Source of the DNA: Streptomyces sp. ISL-87
GTDB lineage: Bacteria > Actinomycetota > Actinomycetes > Streptomycetales > Streptomycetaceae
Reading direction: 5' to 3'
NCBI RefSeq assembly: GCF_018614095.1
Contig: NZ_JAGGOY010000022.1
Coordinates: 1 to 64,000 of the forward strand
DNA length: 64,000 nt
Part shown: one piece after another, positions 35,817-44,614 of the stretch
How the letters are laid out: every line of letters begins with the position of its first letter
Position numbering within the stretch: the first letter of the stretch is position 1
Notes under the pieces: model-generated
Database searches by the model: none
Told to the model about the DNA's origin: nothing
What the model saw: the letters and a program-made list of their open reading frames with translations, nothing else
Position numbers and translations under genes: made by a program

Positions 35817-38015
35817 TCAGCCCTTCTCCAGGTACTGCTCGCGCTCGGTGTCCAGCAGGGCCTCCAGCGCGACCTTGAGGCCGGGCAGCCGCTCCAGCTC
35901 CGGGTCCTCGGCGACCACGCGGGTGGCCTCCTCCCGGGCCTGGGCGATGACCTCCTCGTCATCGATGACCGCGAGCATGCGCAGCGAGGAGCGGACGCCC
36001 GACTGGGCCTGGCCCAGCACGTCTCCCTCACGGCGCTGCTCCAGGTCGATGCGGGAGAGTTCGAAGCCGTCCAGGGTGGCGGCGACGGCCGCGAGCCGGG
36101 CCCTGGCGGGGCTGGCCTCGTGCATCTCGCTGACCAGCAGGCACAGGCCGGGTGCGGACCCGCGGCCGACGCGGCCGCGCAGCTGGTGGAGCTGGGAGAC
36201 GCCGAACCGGTCGGCGTCCATGATCACCATGACCGTGGAGTTCGGCACGTTCACCCCGACCTCGATCACGGTGGTGGCGACGAGCACCTTGACCTCGCCG
36301 GCGGCGAAGCGCCGCATGACGTCGTCCTTGTCGGCGGGGTCCATCCGCCCGTGCAGCACCTCGACCGACAGTCCGGCGAGGGGGCCGCGCGTGAGCTGTT
36401 CGGCGATCTCCAGGACGGCGAGCGGCGGCCGCTTCTCGCTCTCGTCCTCGGCGGACTTCTTCTTCGGTTCCTCGTCCCCGTCTCCGATGCGCGGGCACAC
36501 CACATACGCCTGGTGCCCGTTCTCGACCTCCTCGCGGACCCGCTCCCAGGCACGGGTCAGGAAGTGCGGCTTGTCCTTGGCGGGCACCACATGGGTGGCG
36601 ATCGGGGAGCGCCCGGCCGGCAGCTGGTCCAGGACGGAGGTCTCCAGGTCGCCGAAGACGGTCATGGCGACGGTCCGCGGAATCGGGGTCGCGGTCATGA
36701 CCAGCAGGTGCGGGGGCTGCTTCCCCTTGGAGCGCAGGGCGTCGCGCTGTTCCACGCCGAACCGGTGCTGTTCGTCGACCACGACCAGGCCGAGGTCGTG
36801 GAACTGCACCTTGTCCTCGATGAGCGCGTGGGTGCCGATCACGATCCCGGCCTCGCCGGTGACCAGGTCGAGCAGCGCCTGCCGCCGCGCCGGCATCCCC
36901 ATCGAGCCGGTGAGCAGCACCACCTTGGTGCCCTGGTCGGAGCCGCCGAGCATGCCTCCCTCGGCCAGCTCGCCCATCATCTCGGTGATGGACCGGTGGT
37001 GCTGCTGCGCGAGCACCTCGGTGGGCGCGAGCATCGCGGCCTGCCCCCCGCAGTCCACGACGGCGAGCATCGCCCGCAGGGCGACCATGGTCTTGCCGCT
37101 GCCGACCTCGCCCTGGAGGAGGCGGTGCATGGGGTGGTCGGTGGCCAGATCGTCGAAGATCTCCTTCGAGACGGACTGCTGGCCCTCGGTGAGGGTGAAG
37201 GGCAGCTTGGCGTCGAAGGAGTCGAGCAGTCCGCCGGGCGTGGGGCGGCGGGGGACGGCCGGGAGCTGGGAGTCGGCGTGCCGGCGGCGGGCCAGGGCGA
37301 CCTGGAGGACGAAGGCCTCGTCCCACTTCAGGCGCTGGCGGGCGTCCTCGATGTCGGCCTTGGTGACCGGGCGGTGGATCTTCAGCAGGGCCTCGGTGAG
37401 CGGGACCAGCCCGCGTCCCTCGCGCAGCGCGGGCGGCAGCGGGTCCACGGCCTCCTGGACGCTGGGCAGTACCGCGTCCACGCACTTCGCGATCTTCCAG
37501 GACTCCAACTGCTTGCAGGCCGGGTAGATCGGGATCAGCTGGTTGGCGAAGGCGGCCGCCGCGTCGGACTCCCCGGCCTCCGCGCCCAGCGGCTCGTACG
37601 CGGGGTGGGCCAGCTGGAGCTTGCGGTTGAACATCGAGACCTTGCCGGCGAACATCGCGCGGCTGCCCGGCAGCAGGTCCTTGTGCGGTTTGTGGACGCC
37701 CGCGCCGAAGAACACCAGATGGAGGCGGCCGCTGCCGTCCGTGATGGTGACTTCGAGGCGCTTGCCGCCGCCGCGGCTGCCCTGGTAGGTCAGGAGTCGC
37801 GCGTCGGCGACCTGCGCGACGACCGTCACGTGCTCGTCGATCTGGTCCGCGAGCTCCGCGAGGGAGGTCAGCTCGCCGCGCTCCGCGTACCGCCGGGGGT
37901 AGTGGTGGAGCAGATCCAGGGCCGTGTGCAGGCCGAGCTGCTCGGCCAGCACCTTGGCGGTGGCGGGGCCGAGCGTCTTCTTGAGGTCTTCGTCGAGGGC
38001 GGGCACGTGGCCCAT
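35817..38015 (-). CDS. recG: ATP-dependent DNA helicase RecG
   Basis: A 732-residue branch-migrating helicase for stalled forks. N-terminal OB/wedge domain (about 50-180), then Walker A GEVGSGKTMVALRA (about 300), DEQHRFG, TATPIPRT and the C-terminal helicase domain with VLHGRMDPADKD and GRVGRGSAPGLCLL. The ATG at 38015 lies 3 nt after a GGGGGG stretch; a GTG at 38006 is equally usable. Standard length. Confidence 0.95.
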   Translation of the reverse strand: MGHVPALDEDLKKTLGPATAKVLAEQLGLHTALDLLHHYPRRYAERGELTSLAELADQIDEHVTVVAQVADARLLTYQGSRGGGKRLEVTITDGSGRLHLVFFGAGVHKPHKDLLPGSRAMFAGKVSMFNRKLQLAHPAYEPLGAEAGESDAAAAFANQLIPIYPACKQLESWKIAKCVDAVLPSVQEAVDPLPPALREGRGLVPLTEALLKIHRPVTKADIEDARQRLKWDEAFVLQVALARRRHADSQLPAVPRRPTPGGLLDSFDAKLPFTLTEGQQSVSKEIFDDLATDHPMHRLLQGEVGSGKTMVALRAMLAVVDCGGQAAMLAPTEVLAQQHHRSITEMMGELAEGGMLGGSDQGTKVVLLTGSMGMPARRQALLDLVTGEAGIVIGTHALIEDKVQFHDLGLVVVDEQHRFGVEQRDALRSKGKQPPHLLVMTATPIPRTVAMTVFGDLETSVLDQLPAGRSPIATHVVPAKDKPHFLTRAWERVREEVENGHQAYVVCPRIGDGDEEPKKKSAEDESEKRPPLAVLEIAEQLTRGPLAGLSVEVLHGRMDPADKDDVMRRFAAGEVKVLVATTVIEVGVNVPNSTVMVIMDADRFGVSQLHQLRGRVGRGSAPGLCLLVSEMHEASPARARLAAVAATLDGFELSRIDLEQRREGDVLGQAQSGVRSSLRMLAVIDDEEVIAQAREEATRVVAEDPELERLPGLKVALEALLDTEREQYLEKG

Positions 38016-38084
38016 CTTCCCCCCTGCGGGTGAAGACCGGCCAAGAGACGGCGAAGACACGCATCGGCGCACTACGATCGAGCT

Positions 38085-38265
38085 CTGTCTTCGGGCGGCG
38101 GTCAGGGCTTGGCCGTCACCAGGCTTCTTTGGAGCCGGGTGAGAAGCCGCCCTTCGGGGCGGAGGAGTCACTGCACACCATGGCGCTGACTGCGGGATGA
38201 CCGATGGTGTGAGAGCAGGACCGCAGGACGCCGGCCGGAGACTCTTCTCCGGCCGGGCCCTTATT
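38085..38265 (+). ncRNA. Possible structured RNA between recG and the FakA-like gene
   Basis: No credible protein gene lies here, yet the plus strand is rich in pairing. CCGCCC-TTCG-GGGCGG (38147-38162) is a stable tetraloop stem. CTGCACACCAT (38171 on) pairs with ATGGTGT...GCAG, leaving a bulge. A 3' hairpin CCGGCCGGAGA/TCTCCGGCCGG (38231-38256) is followed by GCCCTTATTCC, terminator-like. TACGAT at 38073-38078 could be the -10. It matches no riboswitch class I can name. Alternative: unrelated hairpins, the last simply terminating the minus-strand gene. Confidence 0.35.
38231..38256. terminator. Hairpin downstream of the FakA-like gene
   Basis: CCGGCCGGAGA (38231-38241) pairs perfectly with TCTCCGGCCGG (38246-38256), 4-nt loop. 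Lies just past the stop of the minus-strand FakA-like gene and at the 3' end of the candidate plus-strand RNA. Confidence 0.75.
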
Positions 38266-39943
38266 CCACCCCGATGAGCAGTGGCGCGGACCAGCGCCCG
38301 CCCCTGTAGGTGACGGTGTCCACGGCCAGGTGCCCGTGCTGTACGTACGCCTCCAGGCGCTCGGCGAGGGCGTCCGGGACCTCCGGTCCCAGGATCAGGG
38401 TGACGAGTTCGCCGCCGGAGCCGAGCATCCGCTCCAGGACCGCCTCGGCGGTCTCCGGCAGGCCCGCGCCGATGACCGCTACGTCGCCGTCGATGAGCCC
38501 GAGCACGTCCCCGGCCTGGCAGATGCCGGCGGAGGTGAAGGACTGCCGTTCGGCGACGGCCAGTTCCGCGTAGCGGGTGGCGCCGGCCGCGGCGGTCATG
38601 GCGACCACGTCCTCGTCGAAGCTGGCGTCCGGGTCGTGCACGGCGAGCGCGGCCAGGCCCTGGACCGCCGAGCGGGTGGGGATCACGGCCATCCGTACGC
38701 CGTCGGCACGGGCCTGCTCGGCGGCGGCGCCGGCGGCCGCGCGCCAGTCGGCGTCGTTCGGCAGCAGCACCACCTCGCGGGCGTGTGCGCGCCGGATGGC
38801 GTCGACCAGCTCCGCGACGGCCGGCGCCTCCCCGGGGCGGGCCAGCACGGTGGTCGCGCCGGCCTCCGCGCAGAGCCCGGCCAGCCCCTCGCCGGGGACC
38901 ACGGCCACCACCGCCCGCTGGGCGCGCTCGACCCGGGCCCGGCGCCGCTCGTCGCCGAAGTGCGTGATGCGGATCCGGTACGGCCGCCCGGCGACCACCC
39001 CGGCCTCCACCGCCGCACCGGGATCGTCGACGTGGACGTGGACGTTCCACAGCCCTTCGCCGCCGACCACCACCAGGGAGTCACCGAGTCCGTCGAGCCG
39101 CGTGCGCAGTGCCCCGACCGCCGCGTCGGAGGCCTCCAGCAGGTAGATCACCTCGTACGCGGGCCCGCCCTGCTCCTGCGCGCACGGCTCGGCCGGCTGC
39201 GGCACGGGCACCGCCCGCCCGCGCACCGGCTCGGCGGCGGGCTCCTGCCCGGACAGCGCCTGCCACAGGGCCCCGAGTACGGCGACCAGCCCGCAGCCCC
39301 CGGCGTCGACCACCCCGGCGCGGCCCAGCGCGGCCAGTTGTCCCGGGGTCTCGGCCAGGGCTTCGCGGGCCCCGTCGTAGGCGGCCCGGGCCACGTCCGC
39401 GGCGGTCCCGGCGGCGGCCTGCGCGGCTTCACCGGCCCGCGCGGCAGCGGCAGCGACGGTGAGCATGGTGCCCTCCACCGGGTGGGCGACCGCCTGGTAG
39501 GCGGACTCCGCGGCCCGGGTCAGGGCCTGCGCCAGCAGCACGCCCGGCGCACGCCCCTCGGGCTCGGTTCCCAGTACGTCGGCCACTCCGCGCAGCAGCT
39601 GCGCGAGGATCGTCCCGGAGTTCCCCCGGGCGCCTATGAGTGCGCCGTGCGCGTAGGCCCGTACCGCCTGGGCCAGGGAGACGGCCCCTGCTGTGGAGTC
39701 CGTCACGCCCGGGGTCGCGTCGTGGGCGACGCCCGCGGCGGCGCTCCCGAAGGCCGCCTCCAGCGCGCGGTCGGCCGATTCGGCGGTCAGGTAGAGGTTG
39801 GTGCCGGTGTCGGCGTCCGCGACCGGGTAGACGTTGATCGCGTCGATGTCCTCGCGGGCCCGGCCCAGTGCGGCGAGGGCCAGCGAGCTCCAGGTGCGCA
39901 CCGCTTCGGCGTCGAGGGTGTGCGGCTGAGGCGGGTGCGGCAC
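38261..39943 (-). CDS. DAK2-domain FakA-like (fatty acid/dihydroxyacetone) kinase
   Basis: A 560-residue protein with an N-terminal DAK2 kinase domain: INVYPVADADTGTNLYLT (about residues 35-52) and GARGNSGTILAQLLRG (about 105-120) bind Mg-ATP. A C-terminal region like the FakA regulatory part follows (VHVHVDDPG near 300; TSAGICQAGDVLGLIDGDV near 480). In Firmicutes FakA phosphorylates fatty acids held by FakB (DegV); the actinobacterial substrate is unproven. The GTG at 39943 has GGAGG 8 nt upstream. Adjacent to recG and rpmB as in other actinobacteria. Confidence 0.85.
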   Translation of the reverse strand: MPHPPQPHTLDAEAVRTWSSLALAALGRAREDIDAINVYPVADADTGTNLYLTAESADRALEAAFGSAAAGVAHDATPGVTDSTAGAVSLAQAVRAYAHGALIGARGNSGTILAQLLRGVADVLGTEPEGRAPGVLLAQALTRAAESAYQAVAHPVEGTMLTVAAAAARAGEAAQAAAGTAADVARAAYDGAREALAETPGQLAALGRAGVVDAGGCGLVAVLGALWQALSGQEPAAEPVRGRAVPVPQPAEPCAQEQGGPAYEVIYLLEASDAAVGALRTRLDGLGDSLVVVGGEGLWNVHVHVDDPGAAVEAGVVAGRPYRIRITHFGDERRRARVERAQRAVVAVVPGEGLAGLCAEAGATTVLARPGEAPAVAELVDAIRRAHAREVVLLPNDADWRAAAGAAAEQARADGVRMAVIPTRSAVQGLAALAVHDPDASFDEDVVAMTAAAGATRYAELAVAERQSFTSAGICQAGDVLGLIDGDVAVIGAGLPETAEAVLERMLGSGGELVTLILGPEVPDALAERLEAYVQHGHLAVDTVTYRGGRWSAPLLIGVE

Positions 39944-40047
39944 CGAGCGTTCCTCCTTGTGCGGGCCAGGGTTCACCGCAGGGTAACGAAGCACGGCTCC
40001 AGCCCGAGGCCCCCGGGGCGGGGCCGGTGGAGGCCGTGGTAGTTTTC

Positions 40048-40073
40048 TTGGACCGACGCAGTCGTTGTATGCT
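40048..40073 (+). promoter_or_regulatory. Candidate rpmB promoter
   Basis: TTGGAC (40048-40053) and TATGCT (40068-40073) in an AT-rich dip upstream of rpmB. The spacer of 14 bp is short, so one of the two boxes may be wrong; TATGCT is the better match. It would give a leader of about 105 nt, room for leader-mediated control. Confidence 0.4.
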
Positions 40074-40185
40074 GCTCCGGTTGCCCGATGAGAGTCGGGC
40101 CATTCCCCCGGCAAACCACTTCAGATCCCTGATTCCGGTGCGCCGGATTTCACTGTAAGTGCATCTGAAGTCTTTGGAGTGACCT

Positions 40186-40371
40186 GTGGCTGCCAACTGC
40201 GACGTTTGCGCCAAGGGGCCGAGCTTCGGCAACAACATCTCCCACTCGCACCGCCGCACCTCGCGTCGCTGGAACCCGAACATCCAGCGCGTCCGTGCCG
40301 TGGTCAGTGGGACGCCGAAGCGCCTCAACGTCTGCACCTCGTGCATCAAGGCCGGCAAGGTCTCGCGCTGA
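40186..40371 (+). CDS. rpmB: 50S ribosomal protein L28
   Basis: A 61-residue ribosomal protein starting MAANCDVCAKGPSFGNNISH. It carries the CxxC...CxxC zinc set (C5, C8, C50, C53), so it is the zinc-containing form. GTG start with GGAGTG upstream. Followed by two successive strong hairpins. Confidence 0.97.
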   Translation: MAANCDVCAKGPSFGNNISHSHRRTSRRWNPNIQRVRAVVSGTPKRLNVCTSCIKAGKVSR

Positions 40372-40410
40372 CGCCACCCGTCGTAGCGCAGCTCTTTCCG
40401 GTTGCTGAGA

Positions 40411-40500
40411 AGGCCGGTCCACCTCGGTGGACCGGCCTCTTGCTTTGCCGAACCGGAAAAGCCGGCCCAGTGACAGTCACTGGGCCGGCTTTTTCGGTTC
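40411..40500 (+). terminator. Tandem terminators after rpmB
   Basis: First hairpin: AGGCCGGTCCACC (40411-40423) with its complement (40426-40438), followed by CTTGCTTT. Second: 24-bp stem, 40450-40473 with 40477-40500, one mismatch; its core AAGCCGGCCCAGTGA/TCACTGGGCCGGCTT is perfect and runs into TTTT. The second can also serve convergent thiD. Confidence 0.92.
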
Positions 40501-40506
40501 TGGGCG

Positions 40507-40523
40507 CTAGACGCTAGGCGCTA
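40507..40523 (-). repeat. Heptamer repeat starting at the thiD stop codon
   Basis: On the minus strand TAGCGCC, TAGCGTC, TAGCGCC follow each other; plus-strand CTA at 40521, 40514 and 40507. The first TAG is the thiD stop; the three copies place TAG in all three frames. Same design as behind smc. Confidence 0.9.
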
Positions 40524-41324
40524 GGCGCGGAACCGCCACGCGTGGTCCACCGGCCCGATGCCTGCGCCCAGCGCGAAGCCGGCCGCGATGGCGCCCGTGA
40601 CGTACTCCTTGGCCTCCGTGACGGCGGCCGGAACGGACAGCCCCTTCGCCAGGCCCGCCGCGATCGCGCTGGCCAGGGTGCAGCCCGTGCCGTGGGTGTG
40701 CCGGTTGTCGTGCCGGGGCGCCCGGAGCCAGTGCGCGTCGGCGCCGTCCGTCAGCAGGTCCACGGCCTCGTTCCCGTGGGCGGCGAGGTGCCCGCCCTTG
40801 ATCAGCGCCCAGCGCGGCCCGTGTCCGAGGACCGCGTCGGCGGCCCGCCGCATGTCGTCCTCGGTCTCCACCACCACACCCGTGAGCTGCGCCACCTCGT
40901 CCAGATTCGGCGTGGCCACGGTGGCCCGCGGCAGCAGTTCCTTGCGTACGGCTTCCAGAGCCGAGGCCGCGAGAAGCGCGTCCCCGTGCTTGGAGACACC
41001 GACGGGGTCCACGACGGCCGGGGCCGGGGTGCCGGCCAACAGCTCGGCCACCGTCTCCACGAGGGCGGCGGAGGCCAGCATCCCGGTCTTCACCGCCTGG
41101 ACGCCCATGTCGTCCGCCACGGCCCGGTACTGGCCCCTGACGGCGTCGGCGGGCAGCTCCCAGATGCCGCTGACCCCGAGCGAGTTCTGCGCGGTCACAG
41201 CGGTCACCACGCTCATCCCGTGGACGCCGAGCGCCAGCATCGTCTTGAGGTCCGCCTGGATGCCCGCGCCGCCGCCGGAGTCGGATCCGGCGACGGTCAG
41301 GCAGAGCGGCGGGGCGGGGGTCAT
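40521..41324 (-). CDS. thiD: Hydroxymethylpyrimidine (phosphate) kinase
   Basis: A 267-residue ribokinase-fold kinase that phosphorylates HMP and HMP-P for thiamine synthesis. N-terminal [20 protein letters not shown] (about residues 10-29), [14 protein letters not shown] (about 117-130) and the catalytic anion-hole [16 protein letters not shown] (about 215-230). The ATG overlaps the thiL stop by 4 bp. No thiamine riboswitch was seen at this locus. Confidence 0.95.
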   Translation of the reverse strand: MTPAPPLCLTVAGSDSGGGAGIQADLKTMLALGVHGMSVVTAVTAQNSLGVSGIWELPADAVRGQYRAVADDMGVQAVKTGMLASAALVETVAELLAGTPAPAVVDPVGVSKHGDALLAASALEAVRKELLPRATVATPNLDEVAQLTGVVVETEDDMRRAADAVLGHGPRWALIKGGHLAAHGNEAVDLLTDGADAHWLRAPRHDNRHTHGTGCTLASAIAAGLAKGLSVPAAVTEAKEYVTGAIAAGFALGAGIGPVDHAWRFRA

Positions 41325-42304
41325 CGCAGGGTCTCGTCGGCGGCCGGGTCGGCGCCGAAGTGGTCCCAGCCCCCGCTGCTGTGCCAGGGGGCGCCGTCGA
41401 CGGTCACCTGGGGCTGCGCGGAGGGGTTCAGGACCTCTCCGATGACCTTCCAGCGGGCCGGCAGCTTCACGTCGGGCGGGAAGGTCGCCACGATGGCGTG
41501 GTCCTCTCCCCCGGTGAGCACCCACTGCAGCGGGTCCACGCCGACGGCCTGGCCGATGTCGTGCATCTGCGTCGGGATGTCGACGGACGCCGAGCGCAGG
41601 TCGATCCGTACCTTGCTGGCCTCGGCGATGTGCCCGAGGTCGGCGATCAGGCCGTCGCTGACGTCGGTCATGGCGGTGGCGCCGAGTCCGGCGGCCGCGG
41701 GGCCCGCGTGGTACGGCGGCTCGGGGCGCCGGTGCGCCTCGACGAAGGCCCGGGGGGAGCGGAAGCCGCGCGAGAGCACGGCGAAGCCGGCCGCGGACCA
41801 GCCGAGCCAGCCCGTGACGGCCACGACGTCGCCGGGCTGGGCGCCGGAGCGCAGCACGGGCTCGTGGTTGCGCAGGTCGCCGAGCGCGGTGATCGCGACG
41901 GTGATGGTGTCCCCGCGGACGACGTCTCCGCCGACCACGGCCGCGCCGGCGACCTGGCACTCGTCCCGGATGCCGTCCATCAGCTCGGTGGGCCAGGTGA
42001 CCGGCAGCTCGGCCGGGACGACGAGGCCGAGCAGGAGCGCGGTCGGCACCGCGCCCATGGCGGCGATGTCGGCGAGGTTCTGCGCGGCGGCCTTGCGTCC
42101 GACGTCGTAGGCCGTGGACCAGTCGCGCCGGAAGTGCCGGCCTTCCAGCAGGATGTCCGTGCTGGCCACGACCCGCCGGTCGGGGGCCGACACCACCGCG
42201 GCGTCGTCGCCCGGCCCGAGCCGGACCGCCGGGGTGGTGGTGAGCCGTGAGGTGAGCTCCCGAATGAGCCCGAACTCCCCCAGCTCGCCCACAGTGCCCT
42301 TCAT
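41321..42304 (-). CDS. thiL: Thiamine-monophosphate kinase
   Basis: A 327-residue PurM/ThiL-fold kinase making thiamine pyrophosphate. Starts [30 protein letters not shown] (about 30-41) and [18 protein letters not shown] (about 45-62) are the ATP/Mg elements; [12 protein letters not shown] (about 222-233) is characteristic. Translationally coupled to thiD. Confidence 0.95.
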   Translation of the reverse strand: MKGTVGELGEFGLIRELTSRLTTTPAVRLGPGDDAAVVSAPDRRVVASTDILLEGRHFRRDWSTAYDVGRKAAAQNLADIAAMGAVPTALLLGLVVPAELPVTWPTELMDGIRDECQVAGAAVVGGDVVRGDTITVAITALGDLRNHEPVLRSGAQPGDVVAVTGWLGWSAAGFAVLSRGFRSPRAFVEAHRRPEPPYHAGPAAAGLGATAMTDVSDGLIADLGHIAEASKVRIDLRSASVDIPTQMHDIGQAVGVDPLQWVLTGGEDHAIVATFPPDVKLPARWKVIGEVLNPSAQPQVTVDGAPWHSSGGWDHFGADPAADETLR

Positions 42305-42549
42305 CGCTGTGCCCCTTCTTGCCCAGTCCGCTTGCGGTCGCGAGCCGTCACAGCTCTGGGTACCGTCAACAGATACGTCAACTTCTGCTCTCCGTGCGCC
42401 CCGCTGTGCGTGGAGCCGGGCTCGCGGGTCTCCCCGCGCGGCTCGGCGACGCGGTACCGTGGCGTCCCTTCTTCCCCGGGCCCACCCGCAGTCTCAGGGC
42501 CCACCCGAAGGTTAGGGGAAATGATCCTCGTGGCCGCCCTGGAGGTTCC

Positions 42550-42783
42550 GTGGTACAGGCGTACATCCTTATCCAGACCGAGGTGGGCAAGGCGTCGTTC
42601 GTCGCCGAGTCCATCGGCCAGATCCCGGGGGTGATCCAGGCCGAGGACGTGACGGGTCCGTACGACGTGATCGTGCGCGCCCAGGCCGACACCGTGGACG
42701 AGCTCGGCCGCATGGTCGTCGCCAAGGTCCAGCAGGTGGAGGGGATCACCCGCACCCTGACCTGCCCGGTGGTCCATCTGTAG
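42550..42783 (+). CDS. Stand-alone RAM (Lrp/AsnC effector) domain protein
   Basis: A 77-residue protein containing only the ligand-binding/oligomerisation half of Lrp/AsnC regulators, with no DNA-binding part (VVQAYILIQTEVGKASFVAE ... VTGPYDVIVRAQADTVDELG). GTG at 42550 with GGAGG close upstream; longer in-frame starts lack homology. Such proteins probably sense amino acids by forming ring oligomers; partner unknown. Followed after 20 bp by a DUF3515 lipoprotein. Confidence 0.87.
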   Translation: MVQAYILIQTEVGKASFVAESIGQIPGVIQAEDVTGPYDVIVRAQADTVDELGRMVVAKVQQVEGITRTLTCPVVHL

Positions 42784-42803
42784 CCCCCGTCTACTCTTGG
42801 CCG

Positions 42804-43298
42804 GTGATGTCCCTCCACCGCCGGCCCCTGCGTGTGCCCGCCATGCCTGTACTGGTCGCCTTGCTGGCCCTGCCGGGCTGTACCCCGGGTGATTCCGATG
42901 CCCGGGTGGATCCGCCGCCCACACCGCCCGCCGACGTCGCGGGGCTCTGTGCAGCGCTGCACAAGGAGCTCCCGGGGACGGTGGCCGGTCTGGCGCGGAC
43001 CAGGACCGACCCCGAGTCGGATCTGACGGCCGCGTGGGGTGGCTCGGCGATCGTACTGCGGTGCGGTATCGCCAAGCCCCCCAAGATGGTGGATCCGGCG
43101 CAGAACGGCGTCGAGGTCAACGGTGTCCGCTGGCTGCTGGAGAAGCTCGACAACGGCGGTTTCCGGTTCACCACCGGGGCGCGGCTGGCGTACACGGAGG
43201 TCCGGGTCGACAAGGAGCATGCCACGGATGCGGGGATGCTGGTCGGGCTGTCCGCGGTCGTGGCCAAGACCGTGCCCCAGGGCATCTCCTCGTACTGA
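42804..43298 (+). CDS. DUF3515 family lipoprotein
   Basis: A 164-residue exported protein. The lipobox-like LLALPGC (cysteine about residue 26) after a hydrophobic stretch indicates a lipoprotein. The remainder matches the actinobacterial DUF3515 family (LCAALHKELPGTVAGLART, LRCGIAKPP, GVRWLLEKLDNGGFRFTT). GTG 42804 or ATG 42807 start. Function unknown. Ends at a strong hairpin facing ddl. Confidence 0.8.
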   Translation: MMSLHRRPLRVPAMPVLVALLALPGCTPGDSDARVDPPPTPPADVAGLCAALHKELPGTVAGLARTRTDPESDLTAAWGGSAIVLRCGIAKPPKMVDPAQNGVEVNGVRWLLEKLDNGGFRFTTGARLAYTEVRVDKEHATDAGMLVGLSAVVAKTVPQGISSY

Positions 43299-43321
43299 GC
43301 CCCGCCGTGCACCGACCGCAC

Positions 43322-43364
43322 CACACCGACCGCCCGCCGGGATTCCCGGCGGGCGGTCGGTGTG
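43322..43364. terminator. Bidirectional terminator between DUF3515 gene and ddl
   Basis: Perfect 20-bp stem, 43322-43341 with 43345-43364 (core GACCGCCCGCCGGG), 3-nt loop, between convergent genes. Confidence 0.92.
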
Positions 43365-43417
43365 TGCGGCGGCGGACGGCTGCTGGGGGTGTCCGGCGGG
43401 TCAGGGCCGGACACCCC

Positions 43418-44575
43418 TTAGCGCAGGCCGGTGGAGCGGCGCAGGGCGGCCTGGATCAGGCGGTCCACCAGCTCCGGGTATTCGATGCCCGACTCCTGCC
43501 ACATGCGCGGGTACATCGAGATCGGCGTGAAACCGGGCATCGTGTTGATCTCGTTGATGACGAAGGTGCCGTCTTCCGTGAGGAAGAAGTCGGCGCGCAC
43601 CAGGCCCTCGCAGGACGCGGCGTCGAAGGCCTCGACCGCGAGCCGCTGCACCTCGGCGGTCTGCTCGGGGGTGAGCGGCGCGGGCACGATTCCGGACGCG
43701 GAGTCGATGTACTTCGCCGAGAAGTCGTAGAAGTCGTGGCTGGAGACCGGCGGGATCTCGGCGGGCACGCTCGCGCGCGGCCCGTCCTCGAACTCCAGCA
43801 CCCCGCACTCGATCTCGCGGCCGCGCAGCAGCGCCTCCACGATGATCTTCGGGTCGTGGCGCCGGGCCTCCTTGACGGCGGCGTCCAGGCCGGAGGCGTC
43901 GTCGACCTTGGTGATGCCGATGGAGGATCCGGCCCGGGCGGGCTTGATGAACAGGGGCCAGCCGTGCTCCGCGGCGAAGTCCAGGATCTTGCCGCGGGCG
44001 GCGTCCTGGTCGGCTTCCCACTCGCGGGGCCGGACGGTCAGGTACGGGCCGACGTTCAGCCCGAAGGACGTGAACACCCGCTTCATGTAGTCCTTGTCCT
44101 GGCCGACCGCCGAGGCGAGGACGCCCGAACCGACGTACGGGATGCCGCTGAGCTCCAGGAGGCCCTGGAGGGTGCCGTCCTCGCCGTACGGACCGTGCAG
44201 CACGGGGAAGACGACGTCGACCTCGCCCAGGGCCTTGGGGACGGCGCCCGGCTCGGTGTAGACGACCTCGCGGTTGGCCGGGTCGACGGAGAGCACGACG
44301 GCGCCGTCCTCGGATTCGGCGAGCTCGGCGACGTTCGGGAGCTTCCGGTCGGCGATGGCCATCCGGGAGGGCTCGTCGGCGGTCAGCGCCCACCGGCCGT
44401 CCGTGGTGATGCCGATGGGCAGCACCTCGTACTTGGACCGGTCGATGGAGCGCAGCACGGCGCCCGCCGTGACGACCGAGATGGCGTGTTCCGAGCTGCG
44501 GCCGCCGAACACGACGGCCACGCGGGGCTTGCGGCCCTGCTGCTCAGGGGTCTGGGGGAGGTTCTCGCTGCTCAT
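43418..44575 (-). CDS. ddl: D-alanine-D-alanine ligase
   Basis: A 385-residue ATP-grasp ligase supplying D-Ala-D-Ala for peptidoglycan. RVAVVFGGRSSEHAISVVTA (N-terminal D-Ala site), FPVLHGPYGEDGTLQGLLEL (about 127-146), FIKPARAGSSIGITKV and the Mg site VINEINTMPGFTPISMYPRM (near 335). The EH at the start (SSEHAIS) is typical of Ddl of vancomycin-sensitive type. Confidence 0.95.
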   Translation of the reverse strand: MSSENLPQTPEQQGRKPRVAVVFGGRSSEHAISVVTAGAVLRSIDRSKYEVLPIGITTDGRWALTADEPSRMAIADRKLPNVAELAESEDGAVVLSVDPANREVVYTEPGAVPKALGEVDVVFPVLHGPYGEDGTLQGLLELSGIPYVGSGVLASAVGQDKDYMKRVFTSFGLNVGPYLTVRPREWEADQDAARGKILDFAAEHGWPLFIKPARAGSSIGITKVDDASGLDAAVKEARRHDPKIIVEALLRGREIECGVLEFEDGPRASVPAEIPPVSSHDFYDFSAKYIDSASGIVPAPLTPEQTAEVQRLAVEAFDAASCEGLVRADFFLTEDGTFVINEINTMPGFTPISMYPRMWQESGIEYPELVDRLIQAALRRSTGLR

Positions 44576-44614
44576 ATCGCCACGAGGGTACCCGCTCAGA
44601 CGTCCGGAAAGGAG

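Noticed and set aside
40372..41324. Thiamine (TPP) riboswitch for thiD/thiL
   Set aside because: No TPP-type CUGAGA...conserved core was seen upstream of thiL or thiD.
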